The notes: generated by a model from the letters alone, not told the origin. Shown: positions 12,201 through 21,784, numbered from the stretch's first letter. The stretch: DNA of 64,000 nt from Pocillopora verrucosa (GCF_036669915.1 NC_089322.1:11075166-11139165); one strand, 5' to 3'. Numbers and translations are program-made.

Positions 12201-13440
12201 CCCACCTTGAATTTGTAGATAGCATAGAGATCAATGTCCCTCCAGATCAGATTCTGAATTTGATTTCTAATAGCTGGGAAAAAAAAAAGACATTTAACAA
12301 TTTGCTAACGAAAAGCAAGAACAATCACACCACGGCAAAAGCAGACAAAAAATAAAACAAGACTAAAAAACAAAAACAAAAACAAAAACCAAAAAATAAC
12401 AGTTTGAACATAAAAACGACGCTGCAAGTGGAAATATTTCCCCTATGTCAATTATGAACCAAAGTAAACTGTTAGTAAAGAAGAAGTTATAAGCGAAAAG
12501 AGTGTAATGGGAAAGAAAGACGTAAACGTTGGGTTTCACTTTTAGTAGAGATATTTTAGTTTGCTATTGTTGGATAATGCTTCTCCAGGTTTGTAAGCAT
12601 TTCTGTTGTTTTGCAGAAAAATGCACGAGCGTTGGCACTACCGAAAAGACGAACAAATCAAAGTACGTGAAGTACGATAAGAAAACGTTTCTTGGAATCA
12701 TTGTTGTTGTGGTGGTGTCCTGCATTGTGGTTACATCAATGGTGTGGCTCTTCATTCAGTACAATACCCTTTCCTGCGGAAAGAAGGCGTCTCCAAGAAG
12801 ACGTCCACAGCACGTGTCACATTTTGAACCGGAGCTCTGTGACGAGGCGAATGCGAAGGCTTTTGAACACGAAGGTATCAGCTACATTCCTTTAAAATCG
12901 TCTAGTTCAAGTAGCACTCAAAACAGCCGCGAGTCGCCACGATCGACGGCAACGTTTATTACTTCATCAGAGTCTGCGCAAGGGCCGTGTATAAATCTTG
13001 TGTCAAGCTCGGAAAACGCTTCGGGTTCCGAAGAGAAATCGTCCACAGGCGACAATGTCTCATCGGAGAACTCGCTGAAGGGTAGTCATAGCTCTCTGAC
13101 ATCGTCATATCCTTCAGATGCTTGTCTTTCCAGTTATCAACAAGTGGTGACTTCAGCACAAATTCATGTTTCTGATAGTGACTCCGAGAAGCATAGGCCG
13201 TGTAATACACGGAAAAAATCTGAAACTGAAGATCCAGGCGAAGGAGATGGACAAAAAAATCTAGGCTTTCCGAGGCATTACCATGAACATACTACATTGC
13301 TTCAGAGACCATTGAGAACTAATGACGACAACGTTTCCCTGCCAGATGATGCAAACAAAGATGTTTGCGTGACAGTATATCCTCTGGCGGAAGCAGATAC
13401 GTCTTGCGTGACTGATAGCGTAGGCTGTTCGGAAACGTAG
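163..13440 (+). CDS. LRIG: LRIG family transmembrane protein, 3' part, 19 coding exons
   Basis: LRIG proteins are single-pass membrane proteins that modulate receptor tyrosine kinase and BMP signalling in vertebrates. Joining exons 163-234, 622-690, 1717-1788, 2334-2405, 2963-3031, 3957-4028, 4515-4586, 5164-5244, 5380-5451, 5916-5987, 6476-6556, 7009-7080, 7226-7297, 7410-7588, 8485-8657, 9401-9542, 10441-10722, 11894-12172 and 12617-13440 gives one open frame of about 941 residues. The order is 13 LRRs, LRR C-terminal cap, three Ig domains, one membrane helix and a cytoplasmic tail. Family-specific matches are WQKDGG.NFPAA.E.R in Ig2 and VVS.IV.TS.VW around the membrane segment. Vertebrate LRIGs have 15 LRRs, so about two repeats, the N-terminal cap and the signal peptide are upstream of the window. 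The ortholog group (LRIG1, 2 or 3) cannot be assigned. Confidence 0.93.
622..690 (+). CDS. LRIG: LRIG exon, one LRR (3' boundary ambiguous)
   Basis: Encodes LLHENRLKEVP followed by W-Q-A-L-P-S-S-L-I-R. Ending at 690 (donor GTCTTT) preserves exact LRR spacing into the next exon. Ending at 696 uses a much better donor (GTGAGT) and adds two residues (Leu-Ser) in frame. The sequence alone cannot decide, and both might be used. Confidence 0.7.
1717..1788 (+). CDS. LRIG: LRIG exon, one LRR
   Basis: 72 bases between TTCCAG and GTGAGT, encoding SLSSNRISYIGPNAFANL and the rest of a 24-residue repeat. Confidence 0.88.
2334..2405 (+). CDS. LRIG: LRIG exon, one LRR
   Basis: 72 bases between CACAG and GTAAGT, encoding KLSRNRLTSIPVQAL and the rest of the repeat. 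Confidence 0.88.
2963..3031 (+). CDS. LRIG: LRIG exon, one 23-residue LRR
   Basis: 69 bases between TTTCAG and GTAAGT, encoding DLTKNWINAVVSPL. One residue shorter than the usual repeat, with phase conserved. Confidence 0.87.
3957..4028 (+). CDS. LRIG: LRIG exon, one LRR
   Basis: 72 bases between TTGCAG and GTGAGT, encoding KLSKNKIHTISNNAL and the rest of the repeat. Confidence 0.88.
4287..4493. mobile_element. piggyBac-type MITE copy in LRIG intron
   Basis: About 207 bases with imperfect inverted ends (AACCCGTTAAACTCC on the left, GGGCGTAAAGGGTTAA on the right). The interior AGTATGGAGAATATGGATAC is shared with the copies at 8769 and 22394. It has no coding capacity. Family placement rests on the better-preserved copy at 6091. 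Confidence 0.6.
4515..4586 (+). CDS. LRIG: LRIG exon, one LRR
   Basis: 72 bases between TTTAG and GTAAGT, encoding YLDNNNLTFVATLWF and the rest of the repeat. Confidence 0.87.
5164..5244 (+). CDS. LRIG: LRIG exon, one 27-residue LRR
   Basis: 81 bases between ACCAG and GTAAGT, encoding YLNNNRISKIEKGPSF and then D-W-R-T-V-L-L-L-G-D. Three residues longer than the standard repeat, with phase unchanged. Confidence 0.86.
5380..5451 (+). CDS. LRIG: LRIG exon, one LRR
   Basis: 72 bases between CATAG and GTAAGT, encoding NLAQNELSYIHNDTF and the rest of the repeat. Confidence 0.88.
5916..5987 (+). CDS. LRIG: LRIG exon, one LRR
   Basis: 72 bases between TTGCAG and GTAAGT, encoding NLGNNQIYHVEDGAF and the rest of the repeat. 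A run of about 26 A lies in the intron just upstream, from 5762. Confidence 0.88.
6091..6280. mobile_element. piggyBac-type MITE, best-preserved copy
   Basis: 190 bases starting TTAACCCTTTAACTCCCA and ending TGGGAGTTAAAGGATTAA. The ends are inverted repeats with one mismatch, each bounded by TTAA. TTAA target duplication with a CCCTTT-like terminus is characteristic of piggyBac elements. No ORF; depends on a transposase supplied elsewhere. Lies in an LRIG intron. Confidence 0.7.
6476..6556 (+). CDS. LRIG: LRIG exon, one 27-residue LRR
   Basis: 81 bases between TTCTAG and GTAAGT, encoding DLRNNALSSILEGTRSAF and the rest of the repeat. Three residues longer than the norm. Confidence 0.87.
6701..6890. 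mobile_element. degraded MITE-like repeat in LRIG intron
   Basis: Starts AACCCTTTAGTCCTGA and ends GGGAGTCATAGAGTTAAC, so its ends resemble those of the TTAA-bounded MITE at 6091, and its length is similar (about 190 bases). More diverged, so less certain. Confidence 0.4.
7009..7080 (+). CDS. LRIG: LRIG exon, one LRR
   Basis: 72 bases between TTGTAG and GTAAGT, encoding RLDGNGIPWIAANAF and the rest of the repeat. Confidence 0.88.
7226..7297 (+). CDS. LRIG: LRIG exon, last LRR
   Basis: 72 bases between TTTTAG and GTAAGT, encoding NLSANIVAYIEENAF and the rest of the repeat. Only a 112-base intron separates it from the cap exon. Confidence 0.88.
7410..7588 (+). CDS. LRIG: LRIG exon, LRR C-terminal cap
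   Basis: 179 bases between CACAG and GTAAGG. Encodes the LRRCT cap, starting YLNTTHLLCNCDLSWLPRW, with two further cysteines (AVCLHP and EFVCG). The C-x-C...C...C pattern closes the end of the LRR solenoid by disulphides. The exon ends in phase 1, which continues into the first Ig exon. Confidence 0.92.
7763..8246. mobile_element. probable solo LTR of an LTR retrotransposon (fossil)
   Basis: A 484-base block begins TGTTGTGG and ends CCATAACA (TG...CA with short inverted ends) and is bracketed by a 4-base direct duplication AGGG at 7759-7762 and 8247-8250. An internal TATATATA lies near 8070. No internal coding region is present, as expected for a solo LTR. The family is not assignable. The matching target duplication suggests no great age. 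Lies in the LRIG intron between the cap and Ig1 exons. Confidence 0.5.
8089..8106. promoter_or_regulatory. four-unit heat-shock element inside the candidate LTR
   Basis: TTCTGGAACATTCTAGAA is four perfect alternating NGAAN units, the consensus bound by HSF trimers. Further matches are GAA-N2-TTC near 8174 and TTC-N2-GAA near 8216. Sequence match only; activity is inference. Confidence 0.5.
8485..8657 (+). CDS. LRIG: LRIG exon, first half of Ig domain 1
   Basis: 173 bases after TTTTTAG. Encodes KPEITTHPQ, then the B-strand cysteine (FTLHC) and the core tryptophan (VNWTK). The donor CAG|GTTGGT at 8657 was chosen because the next exon is open only when entered in phase 0. A stronger-looking donor four bases on (GTGAGG) would run into a stop. 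Confidence 0.85.
8769..9017. mobile_element. MITE-like repeat in LRIG intron
   Basis: Left end CTCTTTTCACTCCCAAGAG, right end TGTTAGGGTGTAAAGGTTC. The interior AGTATGGAGAATATGCATAC is almost identical to the copy at 22394 (reverse orientation) and similar to that at 4287, so this is a dispersed family in the genome. Confidence 0.6.
9401..9542 (+). CDS. LRIG: LRIG exon, second half of Ig domain 1
   Basis: 142 bases between CTACAG and GTAAGT. Encodes TSDGKMVTYSSELHL, then the F-strand motif DSGNYQCVATN. The disulphide partner Cys lies in the preceding exon, so this Ig domain is split by a phase 0 intron. Confidence 0.9.
10441..10722 (+). CDS. LRIG: LRIG exon, Ig domain 2
   Basis: 282 bases between TTCCAG and GTGAGT, phase 1 at both ends. 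A complete I-set Ig domain: FELRCEADGSPEPQVSW, QKDGGSNFPAASEKR, ADTGEYICSAANDAGSV. The WQKDGG.NFPAA.E.R segment is distinctive of the second Ig domain of LRIG proteins. Confidence 0.95.
10798..11509 (+). mobile_element. Penelope-like retroelement remnant with inverted terminal arms
   Basis: A 712-base element in the intron between Ig2 and Ig3. Its outer 55 bases (10798-10852 and 11455-11509) are inverted repeats with about two mismatches. Diverged similarity continues inward to about 10966 and 11336, giving arms of about 170 bases. Between the arms, bases about 11040-11290 resemble on the + strand the end of a GIY-YIG endonuclease of Penelope-like elements (SIPCKDCDHEYI; GTRLKEHQK; NSALSEHTC). 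Inverted pseudo-LTR arms are known for these elements. It is a broken, internally shortened copy. Confidence 0.6.
11406..11440 (+). ncRNA. hammerhead ribozyme-like motif in the element's right arm (probably inactive)
   Basis: CTGATGA, a possible 4-bp stem II (GGCA with TGTC), GAAAC, then a hairpin ACGA/TCGT. Hammerhead motifs are known from the terminal repeats of Penelope-like elements. The base after the stem III U is G, whereas the cleavage site requires A, C or U, so activity is doubtful. Confidence 0.35.
11894..12172 (+). CDS. LRIG: LRIG exon, Ig domain 3
   Basis: 279 bases between CTCTAG and GTATGG, phase 1 at both ends. A complete Ig domain: VLQCLVTGAPGPTVTWFKSD (Cys and Trp core) and DDGDKYSCEASNSEGT. 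It matches the third Ig domain of LRIG proteins in position and spacing. Confidence 0.94.
12617..13440 (+). CDS. LRIG: LRIG last exon: transmembrane helix and cytoplasmic tail
   Basis: 824 bases after TTTTGCAG, ending in TAG. Encodes a short juxtamembrane stretch, the membrane helix (about 12692-12757; IIVVVVVSCIVVTSMVWLFI) and a roughly 225-residue tail. The tail is rich in serine (SSSSSTQNSRES, SSENASGSEEKSS) and ends VTDSVGCSET. The helix closely resembles the LRIG consensus; the tail is not recognisably conserved. The frame is open upstream to 12529, but the acceptor at 12616 and frame agreement with the Ig3 exon set the exon start. Confidence 0.93.
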
Positions 13441-13516
13441 CATTTGTCATTTTTATAATATGATAAATTATTGTAATTAATATTATTATTAATATTATTA
13501 TTAATATTATTATTAA

Positions 13517-13558
<42 letters not shown>

Positions 13559-13780
13559 CATTATTATAACGACTATTATTGTTGTATAAATATGTATAGT
13601 TGTGAGAAAACCATGCGTCAGCCAGGCGACGGTTTTTTTAGATATGTATCGGAGACATGCTCAAGCTGGTTCTCTGGCAACTGTAAAGATCCCTTTATCG
13701 TTCGTGCAAGTGACAAGGTCCATTTACCTCTAACAAAATAAAAAACGACAGTGAAAACTTGATCTGGTTTTCTATCTGTT
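13441..13780 (+). other. LRIG: LRIG 3' UTR with AATAAA signal
   Basis: Untranslated region after the stop. It contains the ATT microsatellite and a canonical AATAAA at 13737-13742, which probably directs cleavage 15-30 bases further on. Confidence 0.65.
13475..13563. repeat. (ATT)n / (TTAATATTA)n microsatellite
   Basis: About 90 bases of ATT trinucleotide repeats, the left half with a TTAATATTATTA higher-order period and the right half pure ATT. Confidence 0.9.
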
Positions 13781-13836
13781 TGTTGTTTGCATTAGTCATC
13801 TGGTTCAGCTCAAACGCTATGGTCAAGCCGAATCTT

Positions 13837-14003
13837 TACTTGCAAGTTTTCCGTGGTGAATTTTCTTGTCGAAAACTCGTTAATTTCGTTTACAGGTGTC
13901 TTTTTAAAAAATTGGCAAGTCATTGACTTATTAATGAGAAAATAGTCAAAAGTTTCCATCTAGTCCACCAAGGAAAACTTTTTAAGGGAAAACTTGCAGG
14001 TTT
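13837..14003. repeat. short foldback repeat
   Basis: TTGCAAGTTTTCCGTGGTGA near 13840 is mirrored by TCCACCAAGGAAAAC near 13964 and again by GGGAAAACTTGCAG near 13986. Probably a small palindromic non-autonomous element. No ORF. Confidence 0.4.
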
Positions 14004-16060
14004 AAATGCAGCCGAAGGCGATTACCGATTGATTGTCGAAATAGATCGAGAATTTAATTGGGTTGCCACGGTCTGCAATCGGTCTCAAAAACTCGCGCCA
14101 CCCTGTCGATCAATCACGTGCTTACTTAACAACTCGTCACTCGCGTTTTCCCGCGCTCTGGACAGATGACCTTTTTTTTCTTTTTAATTGATAACTCTAA
14201 TTACTTCGGATTGGTTTTACAACGCTCAAATCGGAACGCTTTTAAAGAAATCCTAATATTTTTTCAGAATGATGGGGCTGTTCACTTCCTAGTCAATTGT
14301 CATTTCTGTTGTCACCAAAACTAAAGAGAAAATGTTCAGTAACCGGTAAAGACTCAGAAAAAATTTGGAATCTTTCCTTAAAGAAAATTGGCATCCCACG
14401 GAAGCAGAATTATACTATTTTACGGTGTTTCATGATGAATGGGAACATCAACAGAACACTCACTGGTAGCATACTAAAAGCCCTACCCTCCCCACCTAGG
14501 AGAAACGGAAGGGGAGGAACATTCTTTCCGTTTTCCCCTGGCGAAGTCATTCAGCAAATAATTTCTATACCTGAACCGTACTAAATGACATGTCAGTGGT
14601 ATGTGGGAGGAAAGTCACACAGCTGAATTTTTAAAAATGATCTTGCACACCTGTTCTCCAGTTATCTTGAGGGGAAACCAGACGAATCTTTTAAATTGAA
14701 ATCGTTTTTAAAGTCATCCTTCCTCTTTGAAAAGGATAACAATAACTGGATGATGCAGCCGCGGATCTGTTGTCAGCATAAGTGAAGGTGTTACCTATGC
14801 TCCTTTTTAGGCCAACTGGCACAGCATTTCAAAGTGCAGCTCATTAAAATAAATGAGTTGCCAGTAATCGGATCCTTGTGTTTGAGAAAAGATTTCTGGG
14901 ATTGCCGTGGGGCAGAAATTGCAAGTTTCTATCGGGAAATATATGGCGAAAGACTGTTTCAACGTTTGGAGCGAGATCGTCGCTTTTTCGCCGCAGTTTT
15001 ATCAGAAATGAATTCAGGTAGTGTTGTTGCAAGGGTAGTGTAAGTTGTGTGATTAACCATGAACCATGAAATATGTAATAAAATCTACCGATAAACTTTT
15101 CTCCATGCATAAGGTCCGTAAGGTTCATTGTGAAATTGACATAGCGTAATAATCTCGAAATTCAAAGATATCGGCCATAAATCACCAAGAATAAACTTAA
15201 TTGAGCCTTTTCAGCTTTTGTTACGTATGTTCAGTGCACTGCTAGTTTTTTTTTCTTGGCTTGGTAATACAAAAGGGCGCTACCACAGCGATCTCGATAA
15301 GGCAGCGGGAGATTGAAATGGTTTGCTTGAGCATCAAATATAATCATGATACATTTATGTGATTAAACGCCTACATTGCTTATTTGTTATGATGAATGAG
15401 AGACGGCAAATCAGCGTTCATAATCGGTTTAATGCGGAACCCGGCTTTCTTCTGCGACGATGAGTGGGTACAAATGAGTCGCTTTAGGAGCGATGCATAT
15501 TTGAATATACGTCCACAATTTCTGCCGGAGTTCCTGTGATCTTGCTGTTCTTGACAAAATCCTCCATGGAGTTCGAGGAAGAAACTGGCAAATGAAAACC
15601 TTTGGATTTTTCTCAAACAAACTGCCCTCTTGACCAAGGCGTTCCTTATCGTTTATTTATCCTTCCGAAGGGCAACAGCTCGGTAAAAGTAATTTCCATC
15701 TCCGCTGACAACGACGCCTTCTCTCCTTTGAGGTGGTATATTTTTAGACACCGAAATTTGTTTATTTAATACGCCAACAAGTATGAAAACAAGCTGTATT
15801 CATATAAATACAACTGAAAATACTTAAATGAGTTATTTGGCGATTTATGACTAATTTTGCAATATATCAACACCATTACGAGATAAAGATTTCACAATAA
15901 ACCTTAAGTAAGGAGAGAAGGTTATTGTTCTAATGCGAAATTACTGTTCTAATCAGCCAACTTTGCCGAATTCGCCTCTTTCCCCTCTAATTGTGGCGGT
16001 TTCATTATACTATCATGCTCGAATTGCTCGCCACAGCATCTCAATAATATTACCAATACG
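14004..16060. other. intergenic, no gene recognised
   Basis: Only short ORFs. One at 14834-15043 (+) reads as a plausible globular peptide (CLRKDFWDCRGAEIASFYRE) but matches nothing I know. The segment near 14130-14240 (CGCGTTTTCCCGCGCTCTG, then AATTACTTCGGATTGG) resembles a dispersed coral repeat from memory only. Confidence 0.4.
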
Positions 16061-16063
16061 CAT

Positions 16064-16143
16064 GCCAGGCGTGCGAGTCGTGGTACCAGGCGTGCGAGTC
16101 GTGGTGCGAGGCGTGCGAGTCGTGGTGCGAGGCGTGCGAGGTA
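16064..16143. repeat. 21-bp minisatellite, about 3.6 copies
   Basis: The unit CCAGGCGTGCGAGTCGTGGT plus one base is repeated with few changes. Because 21 is a multiple of three, every frame is repetitive; the + frame reads V-R-G-V-R-V-V. No support for translation. Confidence 0.85.
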
Positions 16144-16470
16144 TACGAATAATAAAGACAAACTAAAAGGCATTCTAAGATCGACTGCGGGGAAGATACG
16201 CACTGTTGTTTAGTTGTAGCGATTGCGGTAAAAAAAAAACAATGTGGAGTAAAATGCAGCAGGATCCAGGATCAGAGCCAAGAATAGCTCTTGTCAATGT
16301 CAAAATTGTGACGAAAGGAAGACAAGGCCGAGGACAAGGCAGGAAATTAATAGAGTAGATTCATGTATTAAATGTGCACAATAGATTATTAACTGAGAAG
16401 TTTACAATCTCTTGATGTGTATCAAAAATAAAGTGAAATACGAATAAATTTGCTAATTCCTTTCTTCTTG
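16144..16470. other. intergenic, nothing recognised
   Basis: AT-rich sequence with no ORF of interest and no repeat structure I can see. Confidence 0.4.
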
Positions 16471-16479
16471 ATCAGACAC

Positions 16480-16740
16480 GCGGACATCACTCGTAATTAT
16501 AAACCGGGTAGTTTCATTTGCTTTCTCTGGGGCCCACAAAGAGGCACTGTCAGATTGACAATATGACAATGCCTGCCAGGTAGAGGATAATAATCCATTC
16601 CTTGAACTGGCCAAGCAGCTTTCAAAACTGACCATTCTCTAACTGGCCCAATAATCCTTTCAAAATGAATTCTTATCGGTGCGGTATTCGGTCGTTTGTA
16701 CCCATGCTCGTTTTGTATCCACATTCAATCGAGCTGTACC
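16480..16740 (-). pseudogene. DDE transposase remnant (IS4EU/ISL2EU type)
   Basis: On the minus strand the peptide IRIHFERIIGPVREW matches the conserved R-[IV]-H-[VF]-E-R-[VI]-I-G segment near the end of DDE_Tnp_4 transposases of the PIF/Harbinger-ISL2EU group. The continuing similarity shifts between two overlapping minus frames, so the piece is frame-disrupted. Only the C-terminal part is visible; no terminal repeats were found. Assigned from motif memory. Confidence 0.45.
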
Positions 16741-16910
16741 CAGTTTAAGTCGGTTCATACCCGAACCACTGGTCGATTCGTAACCGTTCCTATAGACAAA
16801 GATACGAAATGAAATATAATAAAGTATGTGGTTATTATTCATCGTGGTGTAAGATAGGAGATGAACTTTGTGTGGATTTAGCTGAGTGGACTTAGTATGA
16901 TTGGCTGCTT

Positions 16911-16962
16911 CAACAGTCCGATTACAGGTGTCCGATTACAGCCAACTGTCCGATTACACTGC
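16911..16962. repeat. three imperfect copies of GTCCGATTACA
   Basis: The 11-mer GTCCGATTACA (first copy AGTCCGATTACA) occurs three times within about 50 bases with unequal spacing. Function unknown. Confidence 0.6.
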
Positions 16963-19900
16963 CTGATCACAACTGTACAGAGTAATTTGGGAAATATAAA
17001 GCAGCTGATGCACCAATCACACTTGAGGGAATTGTAATGGTTATGATTAGTTTTAAAATACTTTGAGTAGGCTTTGCTAAAATAGTGGAATAGATTTTCC
17101 TCGCCATAGGGTTAAATTAACTTATTGTCATATTTTGGGAAAATTGATCAAGAGAAAGTTGTAGACTATTATTTTCCAAAACTAGGCTTTACAGGAACTT
17201 TTGGTGTGGGAAAAGACCTTCATTAAGATTTCGTCTTATTTTTCTTCAAAAATAAGCAGCAGTCACCCATAACTGAAGCAGCTTATTAACGATACACATC
17301 TTCCTTATGTATGGGCGTTTTTGTGTCCGAATTTATGGACAAAACCCTAACCCTAACCGTGCACGTGAAAAGATAGAAGCATGAACCCAAATACGAAAAT
17401 GGCCGGGGAAAATATTTATAATTTGGACCAGAAGTTCTTTGCAGAGCACAAGGAACTTCCGGTCCAACCTTCACTTTTTCCATATGGTTGCACCATTTTT
17501 CGATGGTGACGATCATAATTCTTCTCTGCAAATAGACGGAATCTTTTATAGGAACTTGGAGGAAGATGGAAGGGAGTTATAAGAATATAGGTTACAAGAA
17601 TTCTATTATAGTTCTTCAACCTAAATTGCGAGGGATCTTTTATCAACTTGAAGAATCTGCCTTTGATTGTGTCGCAAAGAAACTAAACTATAAGACTGGG
17701 ATATTCTTGAAGCAAATAAAAGGAGAACGAAATGGCAAAAGGAGAGCCAAGAAGAAAGCTGAGACTTGAACGAAGCTAACTCTGTATCCCCACGAAATCA
17801 CAAAAAACCTGTATGACCACACACGCAAATAAAGGAAACGCAAAATCAACCTCGAAAAACAGATCCTGAAACTTCAGGCCCCAGTAGAGGGGCAAGCAGC
17901 GACTGAACTTGCACAAGGAGCAGAGGGACAAACACAAAGGCGAGGATTTGTGCGACCTGACCGATCAACGTTCGAAGCCGGCCGGCTATATTAAATACAT
18001 TATAAAGTTACTTCATATGCTGAGTGATTGATAAATATGTTTTAAAACTTTGTTAACCAACTGTTCACTACTTTTACTGAGCACGGAAAATGACAATAAA
18101 TAAACTTTCCTAGATGGAATTATAACACAGTTACTATGGTTGCTGCCTCGTGTATCAGACATATTTTCTTACCGAAAACAAACAACTGTTTTGAAAATTG
18201 CTCCGAATGACCTGTAATAAGACATTTCCCTCCGGAGCTGTCTCGGTTGCGTGATGTTGACGTTGACGTTGAGTGTAATTGGTTCGCTCCTTTCATTCAG
18301 TCATGTTATCACAAAGTCCACATCAGGCGTCTACATTGAAGCAATCTTGTTGTTGTGTGTCTCTATTTTTTGGGGGGGAGGGGGGGTAACTATTTTTAGT
18401 CGAAATTTACTTGCATGGTCTGCAGAGCCACGTGGAGACAGAGACAACCGTAAAGACAAACAAAAAAATGGTTCTAAAAAATCATTTTCGTGTGAATGGC
18501 CGTGGTCAACACATCGCTCAAAGCCTTTCCGACATGGCCAGCAAACAGGGATCACTACGTCTGGGACGGGAACAATATTTTTCAGAAGGGATCATTATAG
18601 TTTTTGAAATCGTAGATCATAAAATATGGATGAAAATTGGGATCATTATGTAACCCACATACCTCGTTATGACCCTGCTAGGAACTGACTTAGTAGGGTG
18701 TCCATGTATGACCTTAAAGATTTGATACTTACCAAGACAACAACACAAAAAGAAAAGAAAATCCAAGCTTGTCTCAGCAAAAAGCACCAGTTGACTGCTG
18801 ATTAGGTTTAAACGACAACTTTAGTTAATTGAATTCGATAACTTAGTAGGTGAATACAACCTTAGGAAATTTACTTTAGAAGTGTGTCATGCATTTGTTT
18901 TGGGGGTTTTATTTAACACTTTTGGTGACCATTACACGACACTTCTTCATCAATGAGCGCGCGAAACGCAGGGAGTCTGTACCGCCATCTGTGCAAGGTA
19001 TTACCTTGTGAGAAGACAAGAAAACCTCTGCTTTTTGGATCGCTTATAGTGACCTACAAGCCCATACAGGCTATCATAGTCGGGGAGTATGTTCAATGAG
19101 TGAGAATATTCTTTAAAATGATATATTTAAGTGTGGAGGGCCCTCAGCAATAACGGATCCGATGGCGAATTGATGCTCGCGACTTCGAAGAGGAGTTGAA
19201 GTTGAAGGTAACTTGTAAGTTTTAATCTTTTATTTTATGTTATTTTCTTCGTGTTTGAAGTGAAGGTTTTTATTACGTATGGTAAATAAAAATGGCAATA
19301 ATGCCGCGAGGAGATATCTTTATCTCTCTATAGCGACTTTATTTGAAACGTTTTGAAATTTACATCGACGTGGAGGCTATACAATGGAACACAACAATTT
19401 TTTTTCTCACTTGAACACAAATGATACTAAACTAGTGAAAACAAAATTCAGCTTGATATCTAAGAGAAATTTGTCTTTTTATTTAATATGTCAAAGATGT
19501 CAAAGTAACGATAAGATCACTTGTAAACTGCCTACTGTTGTAGCGAAATAATGGCATCCCGTACTAATTTGGGAACCAAAAAAACCAACGCTGATATAGC
19601 GTTAGACTTTTAATTTAACCAGTCGCCATTTTCATTCTAACATTGAATGCAAGTTAAGTATTAACTATCAACCATTAGCGTATCGTTTTTTTAGGTTTAC
19701 TTCAAATAACTTATTGTTTCAAATTAAATTCCTATTGTCTACTTTCATAATCGCACAGGAAATCGAAAGGCGGTTTGTAATCAAAGTGCTCTGTGAGCAA
19801 ACTCGTGAATTGACACATGATTTTTTGGATTATGTTTAATGTTATCTGGTTTATGGAATTTTGTGGTTGATTGTCATATCTAGAGTACGAGCAGTAGTTC

Positions 19901-21430
19901 AGTGTTCGCGAAACAAAGTAACGTCGGAATAAGAAAGCATTACAATTGAAATGATCATGCTATTGCATTTGACAAGGGTGGTTGATGTCATATGTTTTAA
20001 CGTATATCATTTCTGTTTCTGGTTCAAAAGAAAAGGTTGGAAGTAAATGTGCGTGAAAAGTGAAATTTACTGTCTATCATTGGAAATATTAGAAAATCAA
20101 GGCAATACTTTCTTAATGAAAACATTAACGATTCCCTCTTTATCAAATGAGACATACGGGAAGGAGTTTTGAGTGATATAACTAAGCTAAGACTGCCACC
20201 GTCATTTTGGATCTCCACCTGGGTAGATTTTAATCACGTGCTAGGCAACGTATAATCAATAGCAAGATAGAATTTCATTTCAGGCCTATTTATCAATTTT
20301 GTGGTGTATAACTTTCGCATTTTAGTACGTAATATGTATTTTGAATCTTCAAATTGTCTTGAAACTTAAAAGAAAATTGTTCTTTAAAAATTCACTGAAA
20401 ATCGGTAGCTAATACTGTTTGTTTAGGTGTTATTTGATTTTCGTGTTAACTTGTAATTTCGTTAGTCGCCGGCATCTTCTGTTGTTTCTCAAGGAACACA
20501 CGATACGAAACGTAATGATCGATTTTGTCCTCAATCTCACGCCGTAACAGAAAAAGCTTTTGAACATCTGTAAACTCCGAGCGCTTCCCAGTAAGTGATA
20601 TTTTCAATGAATCTTCGGATTGTTTTCAAGTTCAAGGGTTGTAAATTACAATTTTATGAAAAACGAAGGTTGTTCTGTTATTTCAGTGTGAATCCTTGTG
20701 GCGCTTGTTGAAACTAAAACGAATAAAAAAAATTATTTTAAGATTATCATTGGCTTCTTTGTCACCCCACCACTATTCTTAGCAACAATGGTCGCCGTTT
20801 CGTTTGTTTATTGCTCGCCAAAAACCATCAAATGCACTCAAAAGCCTAAAATCGAAAAAAAGTTTACAGGAATCGACCAATCGAGCGAGCGAGCAAGTGC
20901 CATTCCCACATCGTATCTACAACTCGCTCTTGCGCATGCGAGTAATTCATGAGTTAAAAATTAAGATTTAGCGCGCGAAGCGATATAATCGCAGGGACTT
21001 ACCGTTAATGCATGCGAGTCAATCGTACCAAATCTCCGCTTCTTAATCGGTAAATAAGAGTCCTTTTCCAAGAATTCAAGGTCTTTTAAAAGAATCGACT
21101 ACATGTTAAAAAAGATAGATCTAATTTGCGGCCGAAATCACCGAATCAACCTAAGAAAAGTTTGAAGTCAAAACAAGGTTATTAAGCTGGGTAGCGAATG
21201 TAGAGAGAAGTCCAAAGTTAGCAACCATTCTTAAGGTCAGAGGAAAGGTAAGCTAACTCTTCTCACCATTGATCATTTTTAATTAAATGGAGCTAAAATA
21301 TAATGGTCTGACAGCAGTGATCGGCTTTCCGTAATGGAATGGATTGAGTTGAGACGCAGTATCACGAAAACCACAGAGCGGCGGTAAATCAATTTGCCAA
21401 ATGTAATCTTTAGTTCTTTCTATTTACAGG
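16963..21430. other. intergenic, no gene recognised
   Basis: Short ORFs only (17566-17769, 18251-18607 and 20698-20952 on +), none with a family signature. Small items: AACCCTAACCCTAACC at 17343-17358 (telomere-like, two to three units) and a G-rich run at 18371-18387. The segment 19140-21250 contains plausible splice donors (for example GAAAGGTAAGC near 21243), so unrecognised 5' noncoding exons are possible. Confidence 0.35.
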
Positions 21431-21493
21431 CTACACGACTGCTTTGCTTCGAAATAGCACGGCGAACAAACTCCAAAGGTAGCAGACGAAGCC

Positions 21494-21604
21494 ATGTCGT
21501 TCCCTAAAGTGTCGTACAGGATCAAGGATTCTACTTTGACTTGCAGAAGACATGCAGCTAAGTGGAATCTCTACATGCACACACTTTATTTTTTGCTATC
21601 TTAA
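21494..21604 (+). other. possible small ORF or first coding exon
   Basis: After a good acceptor (TTTACAG at about 21430) comes a 36-codon ORF whose ATG sits in GAAGCCATGTCG, a reasonable initiation context (MSFPKVSYRIKDS...). A plausible donor for a preceding noncoding exon lies near 21245. No family match. Confidence 0.15.
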
Positions 21605-21784
21605 TTTCAGCAAGTATAACTTTTTTAAACTTTTTTTGGGTTTAATTTATCTTATACGCCTATAACACTGACATTTTCTTTCATTACTGTACATAACGTT
21701 GAGTTACTAACTTTACTTACACTCACAGTCGTTCATTCATCACATCACGGATTTATTACAAACCAGCAAAATAACCATCTCCCA

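Noticed and set aside
12529-12616. Upstream extension of the LRIG last-exon ORF
   Set aside because: A good acceptor at 12616 and phase agreement with the Ig3 exon show this part is intron.
13319-13561. Poly-isoleucine ORF on the minus strand
   Set aside because: Translation of the ATT microsatellite.
17343-17358. Interstitial telomere repeat (AACCCTAACCCTAACC)
   Set aside because: Only about two and a half units; could easily arise by chance.
18371-18387. G-quadruplex near 18,380
   Set aside because: A simple G run in unannotated sequence with no nearby gene to regulate; noted only as part of the intergenic entry.
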